From Actinomycetes bacterium (GTDB lineage Bacteria; Actinomycetota; Actinomycetes; Propionibacteriales; Nocardioidaceae): a stretch of 64,000 nucleotides of DNA. Position numbers and translations under genes: made by a program. The stretch is from contig JAEWXC010000053.1 of NCBI GenBank assembly GCA_023396115.1, forward strand, positions 1 to 64,000, in the 5' to 3' direction. The notes under the pieces were generated by a model, which did no database searches, was not told the origin of the DNA, and saw nothing but the letters and a program-made list of their open reading frames with translations. Below, in pieces: positions 46,674 to 54,306 of this stretch (its first letter is position 1; each line of letters begins with the position of its first letter).

Positions 46674-47447
46674 ATGGGCAACAAGCTGGCACGCCACCTG
46701 CTCGACCTGCACCGCGCCGAGGAGCTCCTGACGGTGGTGAACGTCTGGGACGCGATCAGCGCCCGGGTGGTCGCCGAGACCGAGGGGACGCAGGCGCTCG
46801 CCACTGCGAGCCACTCGATCGCCGCGAGCCTGGGGTACCCCGACGGTGAGAAGATCGGGGTCGACGAGATGATCGCCGCCTGCCAGCGGATCGTCGACGT
46901 CACTGATCTGCCGGTCTCCGCGGACCTGGAGGGCGGTTACGACAACGCCCCGGAGGCGGTCCGCAAGGCCATCGGTGTGGGGGTGGTCGGCGCCAACATC
47001 GAGGACCAGATGAAGCCGCTGCGGGCCGCCGCGGGTCAGGTCGAGGACATCATGGCGGCGGCGACGAGCGCCGGGATCCCCGACTTCGTGCTCAACGCCA
47101 GGACCGACGTCTATGTGCGGGGCGCTGGACGTGCCGCCAACGACCTGCTCGCCGAGGCCGTCGAGCGGGGGCGTGCCTACCTCGACGCCGGGGCACCGCT
47201 CGTCTTCGTGCCGGGCAAGCTGGGTGAGCACGAGGTCACCACGCTGGTCGAGGCGTTCGGGCCGAACCGGCTGACCGTGATCGGCTCGCCCGGTTCGCTG
47301 CCGCTGGCCCGCCTGGCCGAGCTGGGCGTCGCCCGCGTCTCCTACGGTCCGCACGCCCAACGCGTCGCACTGACCGCGCTGGCCGAACTCGTCGAGGACG
47401 TCCACGCGGGCGGTGGGCTGCCGGACAACGTGCGGCCCCTCAACTGA
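46674..47447 (+). CDS. Isocitrate lyase/PEP mutase superfamily protein
   Basis: Protein of 257 aa with a TIM-barrel typical of the ICL/PEP-mutase family: VVNVWDAISARVVAE, ATASHSIAASLGYPDG, metal-site DLPVSADLEGGYDN, VVGANIEDQ and FVLNARTDVY. Members cleave or form C-C or C-P bonds in 2-methylcitrate, oxaloacetate or phosphonate metabolism. The Cys of true isocitrate lyases (KKCGH) is absent, so it is closer to PEP mutase-like or carboxyphosphonoenolpyruvate mutase-type proteins. The gene is flanked on both sides by inverted 22-bp arrays. Confidence 0.87.
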   Translation: MGNKLARHLLDLHRAEELLTVVNVWDAISARVVAETEGTQALATASHSIAASLGYPDGEKIGVDEMIAACQRIVDVTDLPVSADLEGGYDNAPEAVRKAIGVGVVGANIEDQMKPLRAAAGQVEDIMAAATSAGIPDFVLNARTDVYVRGAGRAANDLLAEAVERGRAYLDAGAPLVFVPGKLGEHEVTTLVEAFGPNRLTVIGSPGSLPLARLAELGVARVSYGPHAQRVALTALAELVEDVHAGGGLPDNVRPLN

Positions 47448-47480
47448 TCCTTCCCGGGCTGGCGCTGCCGGCGGGCACGC

Positions 47481-47634
47481 AAGTGCCCGGTCGGCACCAC
47501 ACAAGTGCCCGGTCGGCGTCGCGGAAGTGCCCGGTCGGCGTCGCGGAAGTGCCCGGTCGGCGTCGCGGAAGTGCCCGGTCAGCGCCACGCAAACGCCCGG
47601 TCGGCGTCGACTAAGTGCCCGGTCGGCGCGGCCG
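47481..47634 (-). repeat. 22-bp tandem repeat array 2, inverted relative to array 1
   Basis: Seven contiguous units of 22 bp, consensus AAGTGCCCGGTCGGCGTCGC plus two bases, the reverse complement of array 1 units. It starts 33 bp after the ICL/PEP-mutase-like stop and ends about 83 bp before the next start. Three adjacent units are identical. Confidence 0.93.
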
Positions 47635-47717
47635 TTCCGCACGCCGGGTCAGGGGACGGTTGTTAGGTTGTGCCCGGCCGCCGTGCCGCGACCTGCCCCG
47701 CCGTCGAGAGAGCCCCG

Positions 47718-48326
47718 ATGACTACCCCGATGACTGAGCCCGCCCCGCCGCCGCGTCCCACCCTGGCGACGGTCATGGGATCCACGATCTTCGTGTCCCG
47801 CTGGCTGCAGGCCCCCCTCTACCTGGGGCTGATCGTGGCCCAGGCGGTCTACGTCGCACTGTTCTGGAAGGAACTCATCCACCTCGTCCAGGACTTCGGG
47901 TCCATGACCGAGGAGGCGATCATGCTCCTGGTCCTCGGCCTGGTCGACGTGGTGATGATCGCGAACCTGCTGATCATGGTGATCATCGGCGGCTACGAGA
48001 CGTTCGTGTCCAAGATCAACATGGACAGCCACCCCGACAAGCCGGAGTGGCTCAGCCACGTCAATCCGAACGTGCTCAAGGTGAAGCTGGCGATGTCGAT
48101 CATCGGCATCTCCTCGATCCACCTGCTCAAGACCTTCATCGAGTCCAAGCACGTGGACCCCGAGGTGATGAAGTGGCAGACGATCATTCACATGGCCTTC
48201 ATCCTCTCCGCGATCGGTCTGGCCTGGATCGACCGGATGACCCCGTCCAGCTCGCACGCCCCGGCGCACGCGGTGGCGACCTCCGGGACGGCGCCCGCGG
48301 ACGCCCAGCCCGAGCAGCGCCCGTGA
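47718..48326 (+). CDS. YqhA family membrane protein (UPF0114/TIGR00645)
   Basis: Protein of 202 aa with four predicted membrane segments: APLYLGLIVAQAVYVALFW, AIMLLVLGLVDVVMIANLLI, KLAMSIIGISSIHLLKTFI and IIHMAFILSAIGLAWID. The segments IIGGYETFVSK and HPDKPEWLSHVNPNVLKVKL match the YqhA/UPF0114 family, whose function is not established. N- and C-terminal Pro/Ala tails make it longer than E. coli YqhA. ATG 47718 is used; ATG 47730 is possible. Its stop overlaps the CueP start (GTGA), so the two are coupled. Confidence 0.9.
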   Translation: MTTPMTEPAPPPRPTLATVMGSTIFVSRWLQAPLYLGLIVAQAVYVALFWKELIHLVQDFGSMTEEAIMLLVLGLVDVVMIANLLIMVIIGGYETFVSKINMDSHPDKPEWLSHVNPNVLKVKLAMSIIGISSIHLLKTFIESKHVDPEVMKWQTIIHMAFILSAIGLAWIDRMTPSSSHAPAHAVATSGTAPADAQPEQRP

Positions 48327-48916
48327 TCCGGGTCCGTCTGCTCCTGGCCGCGCTCGCGCTGCCGATCGTGCTCGCCGGGTGCGGTGCCACCGCCGAGCCG
48401 GAGGGCGGGGCCACCCGGACCCCGGCCACTTCCAGCAGCACGCTGGCCGAGGAGTTCGGCGACGCCGACGTGGCTGATCTGGTCGAGGAGCTGGAGGCCA
48501 CGTCGCTGGACGAGCGGCGCACCGACCTGGTCGCCCAGGTGCGTACCGACGCGGTGGTGCTGTCCCGCCCCGACGGCGGCGAGGAGCTGCGGCTCCCGCT
48601 GGAGACCGAGAAGGCCTACGTCTCGGTCGCCCCGTACGGACAGCAGACCCACGAGTGCCACTTCCACAGCCTCACCACCTGCGTGGGCGAGCTGGGGGAC
48701 ACCCCGGTCCGGGTCACCGTCACCGACACCGACACCGGCGAGGTCGTGCTCGAGGAGTCCCGGCGCACCGCGGAGAACGGCTTCCTCGGGTTGTGGCTGC
48801 CCCGCCGGGCCAGCCTGCGGGTGGAGATGGTCGGCGACGCCGGCCGCGGCACGGTGGAGGTCTCCACCGACGACGCCGAGGACGCCACCTGCGTCACCAC
48901 CCTGCAGCTGGCCTGA
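48323..48916 (+). CDS. CueP-family metal-binding lipoprotein
   Basis: Protein of 197 aa. A lipoprotein signal ends in VLAGC (Cys20). The mature domain matches CueP-type copper-binding proteins: EKAYVSVAPYGQQTHECHFH, then TTCVGELG, NGFLGLWLPR and the C-terminal CVTTLQL. The Cys/His cluster (ECHFHSLTTC) is the probable metal site. In Salmonella CueP is a periplasmic copper protein; here it would be anchored outside the membrane. It is translationally coupled to the YqhA-like membrane protein, a possible functional pair in metal handling. Confidence 0.85.
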   Translation: MIRVRLLLAALALPIVLAGCGATAEPEGGATRTPATSSSTLAEEFGDADVADLVEELEATSLDERRTDLVAQVRTDAVVLSRPDGGEELRLPLETEKAYVSVAPYGQQTHECHFHSLTTCVGELGDTPVRVTVTDTDTGEVVLEESRRTAENGFLGLWLPRRASLRVEMVGDAGRGTVEVSTDDAEDATCVTTLQLA

Positions 48917-48994
48917 GCCGCACGGCACCGGGCCGCGTCACCGCCTCAGTCGGAGACGCCTCAGACGCGGCGCCGCCCCAGCCAGGTGCCGGGT

Positions 48995-50227
48995 TCAGAC
49001 CACGTACAGCGGCAGTGAGCGGCGCTCGGAGAAGGAGAACGTCGCCCCGGTCGAGAACTTCGCGACCGTCACCTCCGGCGCTTCCTTGGCCGGGCCGTCC
49101 TGACGCAGCACCCGCACGGTGAAGTCGTCCCCGGTCCCGGTGACCTCGACGTCCAGGCACGGGTCGACCGCGCGGACCACGGCCCGCAGGGCGTCGAGCT
49201 GGTCGGGCCCGCAGAAGCTGACCCAGGCGCCGTCGTCGTGCGCGGGGGAGCGGGTGAACCGGACGGTGTCGTCGTCGCGGACCAGCTCCACGTAACCGGC
49301 CGGGTTGAACGCCGGGTGAAGCTCGATCAGCCGGGCGGCGTCCTCGGGGGTGGTGCCCAGGCCCAGCACCCGGTGCAGCCGCTGCGCGGTCAGGCCCGCG
49401 TGCCCGGTGAACTGCTTGCCGGCCACGTGGTCGAAGACCTCGGTACCGCGCCCCCCGCCGGCCCGCTCGGCCACCGCCAGGTGGAAGGCCAGGTTGAGCA
49501 GGTGCATCTGCAGGCACACCTCCTCGGCGATCCGGACCAGGGCCGAGTGGCTGAAGGAGGCGAAGTCGACGTCGCTGACCAGCGGGCCCGCGTAGTCCCC
49601 GGCGCCCTCCTGGGTCGGGTCGATCGGGTCGAGCTCCCAGGTCGCGGCCCGGCTGCGGGCGTTCACCTCGAGCGCCGGGATCGGCTGCACGTCGCGGTGG
49701 GACTCGTCGATGACGACCGTCCAGGCGCAGTGCGGGTTGCGGTCGGCCGGCACCCGCGGGGGGCGGTGCAGGGGCCGCACCTGGGCCTTGGGGTTGGTGG
49801 CCACCGCGGTGGCGTCGAAGGTCGGGTCCTCGATGTCGTGGCACATCTTGCGCACGTAGGACTCGCCCATCGGCTCGACGTCCATCAGGGCGCCGCAGTG
49901 GTCGAGGTGGAAGGCGCCGTGGTGGGCGTCGGTCACCTCGTAGCGGAAGTCCATGAACTGCGGCGGGGCGCCGATCTCCAGCTGCATGCCCTTGAAGATC
50001 GTCGCGACGTCGGTGCCGACGAACCCCAGCGCCCGCTGCATCCGGCGGGTGTAGAGCGGGCTGGCCGCCGCCCACTCGGCGATCGCGATCTCGGTCATCC
50101 CGTCCTGGCCGAACTTCTCGATGCACCAGGCCATCCCGGAGCGGTCGATCAGGTGGCCGGTGAGCAGGAGCTCGGGGACCAGCGCAGCGAGGGCAGCACG
50201 GTCCAGCGAGGCGTAGCGACTGGGCAT
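48995..50227 (-). CDS. Uncharacterised 410-aa protein next to TetR and kshA
   Basis: No family assigned with confidence. The N-terminal half contains FRYEVTDAHHGAFHLDHCGA and KMCHDIEDPTFDATAVATN, with many His, Cys and Asp residues that could bind metal, weakly reminiscent of amino-thiazoline carboxylate hydrolase-like proteins. The C-terminal half has FHLAVAERAGGG and repeated beta-strand patterns. No signal peptide. ATG 50227 fits a leaderless start (TAGCCT, 6 nt) preceded by a palindrome at 50249-50264. Divergence from kshA suggests a role in the same catabolic pathway, which is inference. Confidence 0.75.
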   Translation of the reverse strand: MPSRYASLDRAALAALVPELLLTGHLIDRSGMAWCIEKFGQDGMTEIAIAEWAAASPLYTRRMQRALGFVGTDVATIFKGMQLEIGAPPQFMDFRYEVTDAHHGAFHLDHCGALMDVEPMGESYVRKMCHDIEDPTFDATAVATNPKAQVRPLHRPPRVPADRNPHCAWTVVIDESHRDVQPIPALEVNARSRAATWELDPIDPTQEGAGDYAGPLVSDVDFASFSHSALVRIAEEVCLQMHLLNLAFHLAVAERAGGGRGTEVFDHVAGKQFTGHAGLTAQRLHRVLGLGTTPEDAARLIELHPAFNPAGYVELVRDDDTVRFTRSPAHDDGAWVSFCGPDQLDALRAVVRAVDPCLDVEVTGTGDDFTVRVLRQDGPAKEAPEVTVAKFSTGATFSFSERRSLPLYVV

Positions 50228-50248
50228 GACCTCAGGCTAGACACCTGA

Positions 50249-50264
50249 CTGGACACCTGTCCAG
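50249..50264. promoter_or_regulatory. Palindromic candidate operator before the 410-aa gene
   Basis: CTGGACA and TGTCCAG arms with a 2-bp centre, 22 bp upstream of the 410-aa gene's start and next to its -10 (TAGCCT, minus strand). GACACCTG is also directly repeated with a 12-bp period (50240 and 50252). It differs from the operator before kshA, so a second regulator may act here. Confidence 0.55.
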
Positions 50265-50272
50265 CAAACGGG

Positions 50273-50884
50273 TCAGGCCTGCAGCAGGCCGACCAGCAGG
50301 GTAGTGATCTCCTCGGGACTCTGCGCGTCCTCGCCCTCGGTGAGGGCGCGCTCGCGGTCGGCGGCGAGGGCGAACAGGGTGGTGCTCATGGCGGTCACGC
50401 GTCGCACCCGCGCGGCCTTGTCCAGGTGGGTGAGGTGTCGGGCGATGAGCCGGGTCACCTGGTGCGAGGCGCGCCAGAGCGGGTCACCGTCGGTGGGCGC
50501 CTCGTCGTGGTGCTCGAGCATGGCGGGCCGGGCACGCACCACCTCGACGAAGCGCGCGTAGTGCGTGGCGCCCTGCTCTGCGGGCGTGGTCAGCATCGGC
50601 TCGACCAGCACGTGGGTGAGCTGTCCCAGGCTCGGTTCCTCGCCGGTCAGTGACGCGAGCTGTTCCAGACGACGCTGCTCCATCGCGCCGGTCCGGGTGG
50701 CCACGATCGCCTCCTCGAGCCCCTCGCGTGAGCCGAAGTGGTAGTTGACCGCGGAGTTGTTCCGCTGGCCCGCCGCCTGGGCAATCGTGCGCAGCGACAC
50801 GCCCGGGCCCTCGGTGGAGTAGAGCTCCTCGGTGGCCAGCATCAACGCGTGCCGGGCCTCGCTGGCCGAGGTGGTGGTGGGCAC
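50273..50884 (-). CDS. TetR-family transcriptional regulator
   Basis: Protein of 203 aa. The N-terminal HTH (about 10-58) reads LATEELYSTEGPGVSLRTIA then NYHFGSREGLEEAI, the standard TetR pattern. The C-terminal domain is helical and should bind an inducer. GTG 50884 is chosen over TTG 50890 because AGGAG is then 6 nt away. The TAAGCG-N4-CGCTTA site in the 107-bp gap to kshA is its most likely operator, giving joint control of its own operon and kshA. A steroid intermediate is a plausible ligand, unproven. Confidence 0.92.
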   Translation of the reverse strand: MPTTTSASEARHALMLATEELYSTEGPGVSLRTIAQAAGQRNNSAVNYHFGSREGLEEAIVATRTGAMEQRRLEQLASLTGEEPSLGQLTHVLVEPMLTTPAEQGATHYARFVEVVRARPAMLEHHDEAPTDGDPLWRASHQVTRLIARHLTHLDKAARVRRVTAMSTTLFALAADRERALTEGEDAQSPEEITTLLVGLLQA

Positions 50885-50925
50885 GGGCAACTCCTGGGGC
50901 CGAGCGGGGTGGGGTCACAGGGTAC

Positions 50926-50973
50926 TTGACGAGTTTAAGCGAACCCGCTTAGATCTAGCCACGACTTCGCTTA
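50926..50973 (+). promoter_or_regulatory. kshA promoter with TetR-type operator
   Basis: TTGACG (50926-50931) and a -10 at TTAGAT (50949-50954, 17-bp spacer) are overlapped by the perfect inverted repeat TAAGCG-AACC-CGCTTA (50936-50951). A further CGCTTA half-site lies at 50968-50973. AAGGAG follows before the kshA ATG. The site does not resemble the known KstR motif. Confidence 0.75.
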
Positions 50974-50991
50974 CCGAGCAAGGAGCCCCCG

Positions 50992-52179
50992 ATGAGCAAC
51001 ACCTCCGTCCGCACCCTCGACCGTGGCAACGCACCGGAGCGTTTCGCCCGGGGGTGGCACTGCGTGGGCCTGGCCCGCGACTTCGCCGACGGCAAGCCGC
51101 ACGGCCTGCAGGCGTTCGGCGGCAAGATCGTGATCTGGGCCGACAAGGACGGGCAGTTCCACGCACTGGACTCCTACTGCCGGCACATGGGCGGTGACCT
51201 CTCGCAGGGCTCGGTCAAGGACGGCAACATCGCCTGCCCGTTCCACGACTGGCGCTGGAACGGCAAGGGCAAGTGCGAGTCGATCCCGTACGCCCGCCGG
51301 GTGCCGCTGCGCGCGCGGACCCAGACCTTCCCCACCACGGTGGTCAACGACCAGCTGTTCGTCTGGCACGACCCGGAGGGCAACCCGCCGATCGCCGAGC
51401 AGGCCATCCCCGAGATCGAGGGCCTGGCCGAGGGCGAGTTCTCCGACTGGGTGTGGAACTCGGTGCTGATCGAGGGGTCGCACTGCCGCGAGATCATCGA
51501 CAACACCGTCGACATGGCGCACTTCTTCTACATCCACGGCGCCTACCCGACCTCGTTCATCACCGTCACCGAGGGCCACGTCTCGGCGCAGCTGATGACC
51601 TCCAAGAGCCGCGAGGACATCTTCGAGCCGAGCAAGCACGTCGACCCCGACAAGGCGCTGCTCTCCTCGCAGGCCAGCTACTACGGCCCCAGCTACATGA
51701 TCGACATGCTGCACAACGACATGGGCAACGGCGCGGTGATCGAGTCGGTGCTGATCAACTGCCACTACCCGGTCACCTCCGACTCGTTCCTGCTGCAGTG
51801 GGGCGTCGCGGTGCGCAAGCAGCCCGGCGTGGACGAGGTCACCAGCACCAAGATCGCCAAGGCGTTCAGCAAGAACTTCGGCGACGGCTTCCTGCAGGAC
51901 GTCGAGATCTGGCGGAACAAGGTGCCGGTGCAGAACCCGCTGCTGTGCGAAGAGGACGGCCCGGTCTACCAGAACCGCCGCTGGTACGAGCAGTTCTACG
52001 TCGACGTCGCCGACATCACCCCGGAGATGACCGAGCGGTTCGAGTTCGAGGTCGACACCGAGCACGCCCAGGTGCAGTGGCGGGCCGAGGTGGCCGACAA
52101 CATCGCCAAGCGCGACGCCGAGCGGGCAGCCGCGGAGTCGGAGCAGGCAGCGCAGACGGGTGAGCCGGTCACGGTCTGA
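50992..52179 (+). CDS. kshA: Rieske oxygenase, KshA-type 3-ketosteroid 9-alpha-hydroxylase
   Basis: Oxygenase component of 395 aa. The Rieske [2Fe-2S] ligands are Cys63, His65, Cys82 and His85 (SYCRHMGG and CPFHDW). The mononuclear iron site is DNTVDMAHFFYIHG (His177, His182) with an Asp in FLQDVEIWRNK. These and the FPTTVVNDQLFVWHD region match KshA, which hydroxylates C9 of 3-ketosteroids and with KstD opens ring B. The reductase KshB is not in the window. AAGGAG and a TetR-controlled promoter precede the ATG. Confidence 0.88.
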   Translation: MSNTSVRTLDRGNAPERFARGWHCVGLARDFADGKPHGLQAFGGKIVIWADKDGQFHALDSYCRHMGGDLSQGSVKDGNIACPFHDWRWNGKGKCESIPYARRVPLRARTQTFPTTVVNDQLFVWHDPEGNPPIAEQAIPEIEGLAEGEFSDWVWNSVLIEGSHCREIIDNTVDMAHFFYIHGAYPTSFITVTEGHVSAQLMTSKSREDIFEPSKHVDPDKALLSSQASYYGPSYMIDMLHNDMGNGAVIESVLINCHYPVTSDSFLLQWGVAVRKQPGVDEVTSTKIAKAFSKNFGDGFLQDVEIWRNKVPVQNPLLCEEDGPVYQNRRWYEQFYVDVADITPEMTERFEFEVDTEHAQVQWRAEVADNIAKRDAERAAAESEQAAQTGEPVTV

Positions 52180-52200
52180 CCGGTCGCGTCGCGGACCCGC

Positions 52201-52233
52201 GGGCGGGTGGCTCCAGGGGGAGGCCACCCGCCC
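52201..52233 (+). terminator. kshA terminator hairpin
   Basis: An 11-bp perfect stem (GGGCGGGTGGC at 52201 with GCCACCCGCCC at 52223) starting 22 bp after the kshA stop. No T-tract. Confidence 0.75.
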
Positions 52234-52249
52234 GTGCCGCGTGTTCGGG

Positions 52250-52435
52250 CATCGCGGAAGGGGGGGAGGTCAGCGTCGCGGATGTGCCCGGTCAGGGCCA
52301 CACAAGTGCCCGGTCGGCGACAAAGTGCCCGGTCAGCATCGCGGATGTGCCCGGTCAGCATCGCGGAGGTGCCCGGTCGATGTCGCGGAAGTGCCCGGTC
52401 AGCGTCGCGGAAGGGGCCCGGTCGGCGTCGCACGG
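52250..52435 (-). repeat. 22-bp repeat array 3, less regular
   Basis: About seven copies of the TGCCCGGTC core at roughly 22-bp spacing with small indels, in the same orientation as array 2. It opens with a degenerate unit GCGGAAGGGGGGGGAGGTC that matches the degenerate end unit of array 1, so arrays appear to have a defined terminus. It lies between the kshA terminator and the thioesterase gene; the rest of 52180-52527 shows nothing further. Confidence 0.9.
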
Positions 52436-52527
52436 GGGCGCCCCGGGGAGGCTCGGTGCCACCGCTGGCGCCCGATGACAGAGGATGGGCCGGCCGGATG
52501 AGGGACGCCCGGCAGGAGGAGCAGGAC

Positions 52528-53352
52528 GTGGACGCGTACTTCGTGGCGGACGGGGAGGCCTTCGTGCCGACCGAGCACTCGGCGGGCCCGTGGGCTCCGG
52601 GGAGCATGAGCGGTCGGCAGGTGCTGGGGCTGGCGGCCCGCGGGTTCGAGCAGGTGCTGCCCGACGCGACCTGGCTGCCGGCCCGGATGACGGTCGACCT
52701 GATCCGGATGGCCACCCTGGATCCGGTGACCGTCCACGTCGACGTGCGCCGGGCCGGGCGCAGCGCCCTGGTCGTCGATCTGGAGCTGGTCCAGGGGGAC
52801 CGCCCGGTCGCCCTGGCCCGCGGACTGGCCAGCAACGCCGCACTGACCCCGGAGACCCACGTGTGGGAGCGCGGCGTCGACGTCCCGGTGCTGGGTGAGG
52901 AGCAGGTGCCCCGGCACCCCGACCACCTGCTGGCGATGGTGTCGACCCGGCTGGACGAGACCGGTGAGCCGGCCGCGGAGTGGACGATGGGTCCCGGCGG
53001 CTGGCAGACCAAGCCGGTCGGTCCGGGGGTGTGCTGGATGCACGAGGAGTTCCCGCTCGTCGCCGGGGAGGAGCTGACCCCCTACGTCCGGCTCGGCCTG
53101 GCCGCCGACGTCGGCTCGTCCGTGGCGCACTGGGGCGACGCCGGGCTGCAGTTCATCAACGCCGACATCAACCTCCAGGTCAGCCGGTTGCCGCAGGGAC
53201 GGATGATCGGTCTGGAGGCAATCGAGCACCAGCACGTCGGGGGAGTGGCCATCGGGACCGCGGTGCTGCGCGACCACGGGGGCAGCTTCGGCACCGTGCA
53301 CTCGACCGCCGTGCACAACCCGATGCTGGCCGGGGTCTCGTTCGGCGGCTGA
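52528..53352 (+). CDS. Hotdog-fold acyl-CoA thioesterase-like protein (TesB type)
   Basis: Protein of 274 aa with two hotdog-like halves, as in TesB/acyl-CoA thioesterase II: the first (about 1-110) has RMTVDLIRMATLDPVTVHVD, the second (about 150-274) has NADINLQVSRLPQGRMIGLE and FGTVHSTAVHNPM. It would hydrolyse acyl-CoA thioesters, fitting the catabolic neighbourhood. GTG 52528 with AGGAGG upstream is preferred; ATG 52498 is an alternative start. It converges with a pseudogene. Confidence 0.8.
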   Translation: MDAYFVADGEAFVPTEHSAGPWAPGSMSGRQVLGLAARGFEQVLPDATWLPARMTVDLIRMATLDPVTVHVDVRRAGRSALVVDLELVQGDRPVALARGLASNAALTPETHVWERGVDVPVLGEEQVPRHPDHLLAMVSTRLDETGEPAAEWTMGPGGWQTKPVGPGVCWMHEEFPLVAGEELTPYVRLGLAADVGSSVAHWGDAGLQFINADINLQVSRLPQGRMIGLEAIEHQHVGGVAIGTAVLRDHGGSFGTVHSTAVHNPMLAGVSFGG

Positions 53353-53395
53353 GCCGCCACCCCGGAGCCGACTCGGCCCCCGGAACCGCCCGGGC

Positions 53396-53999
53396 TCAGG
53401 CCTCGGGCACGTCCAGGGGGCGGGTGGCACCGGCCAGCCCGGCCGCCGCCACCGCGGTGGTCAGCAGCAGCACCAACGCCCCCGCGGCGGCACCGGCCAG
53501 TGCCGGCAACGACACCAGCACCGCCACCCCGCCCGCCAGGGCGGTGAGGCCGAGCGCGGTGGCCAGGGCGTGTCGTCGGGCCCGTCGGGAACGGTCCATC
53601 AGTGCCAACGCGTGCATGCACGGTGCTCACCGACGCATCCGCCAGCAGCACCTCGCCGTCGGCGGCACCGTCGTCGCCGGAGGGTGCCACGACCCGCAGC
53701 CGCGCGGCCGTCGCGTCCTGCTCCACCAGGCCCACCGGGGTCCCGGCGATGGCCAGTTCGGCCGCCAGTGCCGCGGGCTGGGTCGCGGAGTGCCACGTGC
53801 TGCTCGAGGCCAGGGCGGCCACCCGGGCCACCGTCTCCTCCGGTCCGGCGAGGCCAGCACCGGGGTGATCCGTCGGCGGCGCAACTGGTCGAGCTGGCGG
53901 GCCGCGTCCCGGCGCACCTCCTCGGCCACGGTGATGCGGCCCAGCGGCCGTGCGTCGACCTCCACCGCCACCGTGGTGCCCAGTCCGGGGGCCTCGGGC
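53396..53999 (-). pseudogene. Truncated, frameshifted P-type-ATPase-like remnant
   Basis: Three pieces in different frames read as one protein end. Near 53870-53990: VEVDARPLGRITVAEEVRRD then LRRRRITPVLA, like the P-domain of heavy-metal P-type ATPases. Near 53620-53860, after a one-base shift: EETVARVAALA and GTPVGLV. Near 53396-53615, after another shift: a C-terminal hydrophobic pair (LATALGLTALAGGVAVLVSL and GALVLLLTTAVAAAGLAGA). The DKTGT motif and everything upstream are gone, cut off at about 54000, where the neighbouring island begins. The ATPase assignment rests on pattern only. Confidence 0.55.
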
Positions 54000-54270
54000 G
54001 ATCACGGGGCTGAAGCCCCTCTGACCCGCCGCCCCTGGGCGGGGCCCGCCTGAGCGGGCGTAGCCGGACGCAGTTCGAGGCCCTCCTGCGTCCGGCTGTC
54101 CGTCGTCCGGTGCCCCCCCGTCTGTCGCCGTCGACCGGTGCTGCTTGCTCTCGCATCGACCGGAACCGCTGCCGAGCCGGATCGACGCAGCCTCTGCGGA
54201 CCAGCACATCTTTGCGCGTGATGTGTCGGATCTGCCTGTCATTCGTCAACCCCTCAGCTTCAGCACCCGA
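54000..54270. other. Non-coding junction with hairpin, possible insertion boundary
   Basis: Starts where the ATPase remnant breaks off. It contains GGGGCTGAAGCCCC near 54006, and a perfect 12-bp hairpin, AGCCGGACGCAG (54062-54073) with CTGCGTCCGGCT (54086-54097). Beyond about 54150 the sequence becomes visibly richer in A and T. No credible gene seen. Confidence 0.5.
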
Positions 54271-54299
54271 TTGACGGACAACTTCGCGTACGCGAAGAT
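54271..54299 (+). promoter_or_regulatory. Promoter with perfect 16-bp operator for the HTH/nucleotidyltransferase pair
   Basis: TTGACG (54271-54276), 17 bp, then GAAGAT (54294-54299) 7 nt before ATG 54307. Between and overlapping them lies the perfect palindrome CTTCGCGTACGCGAAG (54282-54297). Such placement is typical for autorepression by an antitoxin. Confidence 0.7.
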
Positions 54300-54306
54300 G
54301 TCCGTC

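Noticed and set aside
50926..50973. KstR/KstR2 operator before kshA
   Set aside because: The inverted repeat TAAGCG/CGCTTA does not match the known KstR-type palindromes.
53602..53868. Plus-strand gene over the ATPase remnant
   Set aside because: The minus-strand frames give protein-like, ATPase-like sequence; the plus-strand frame is Ala/Ser-rich shadow.
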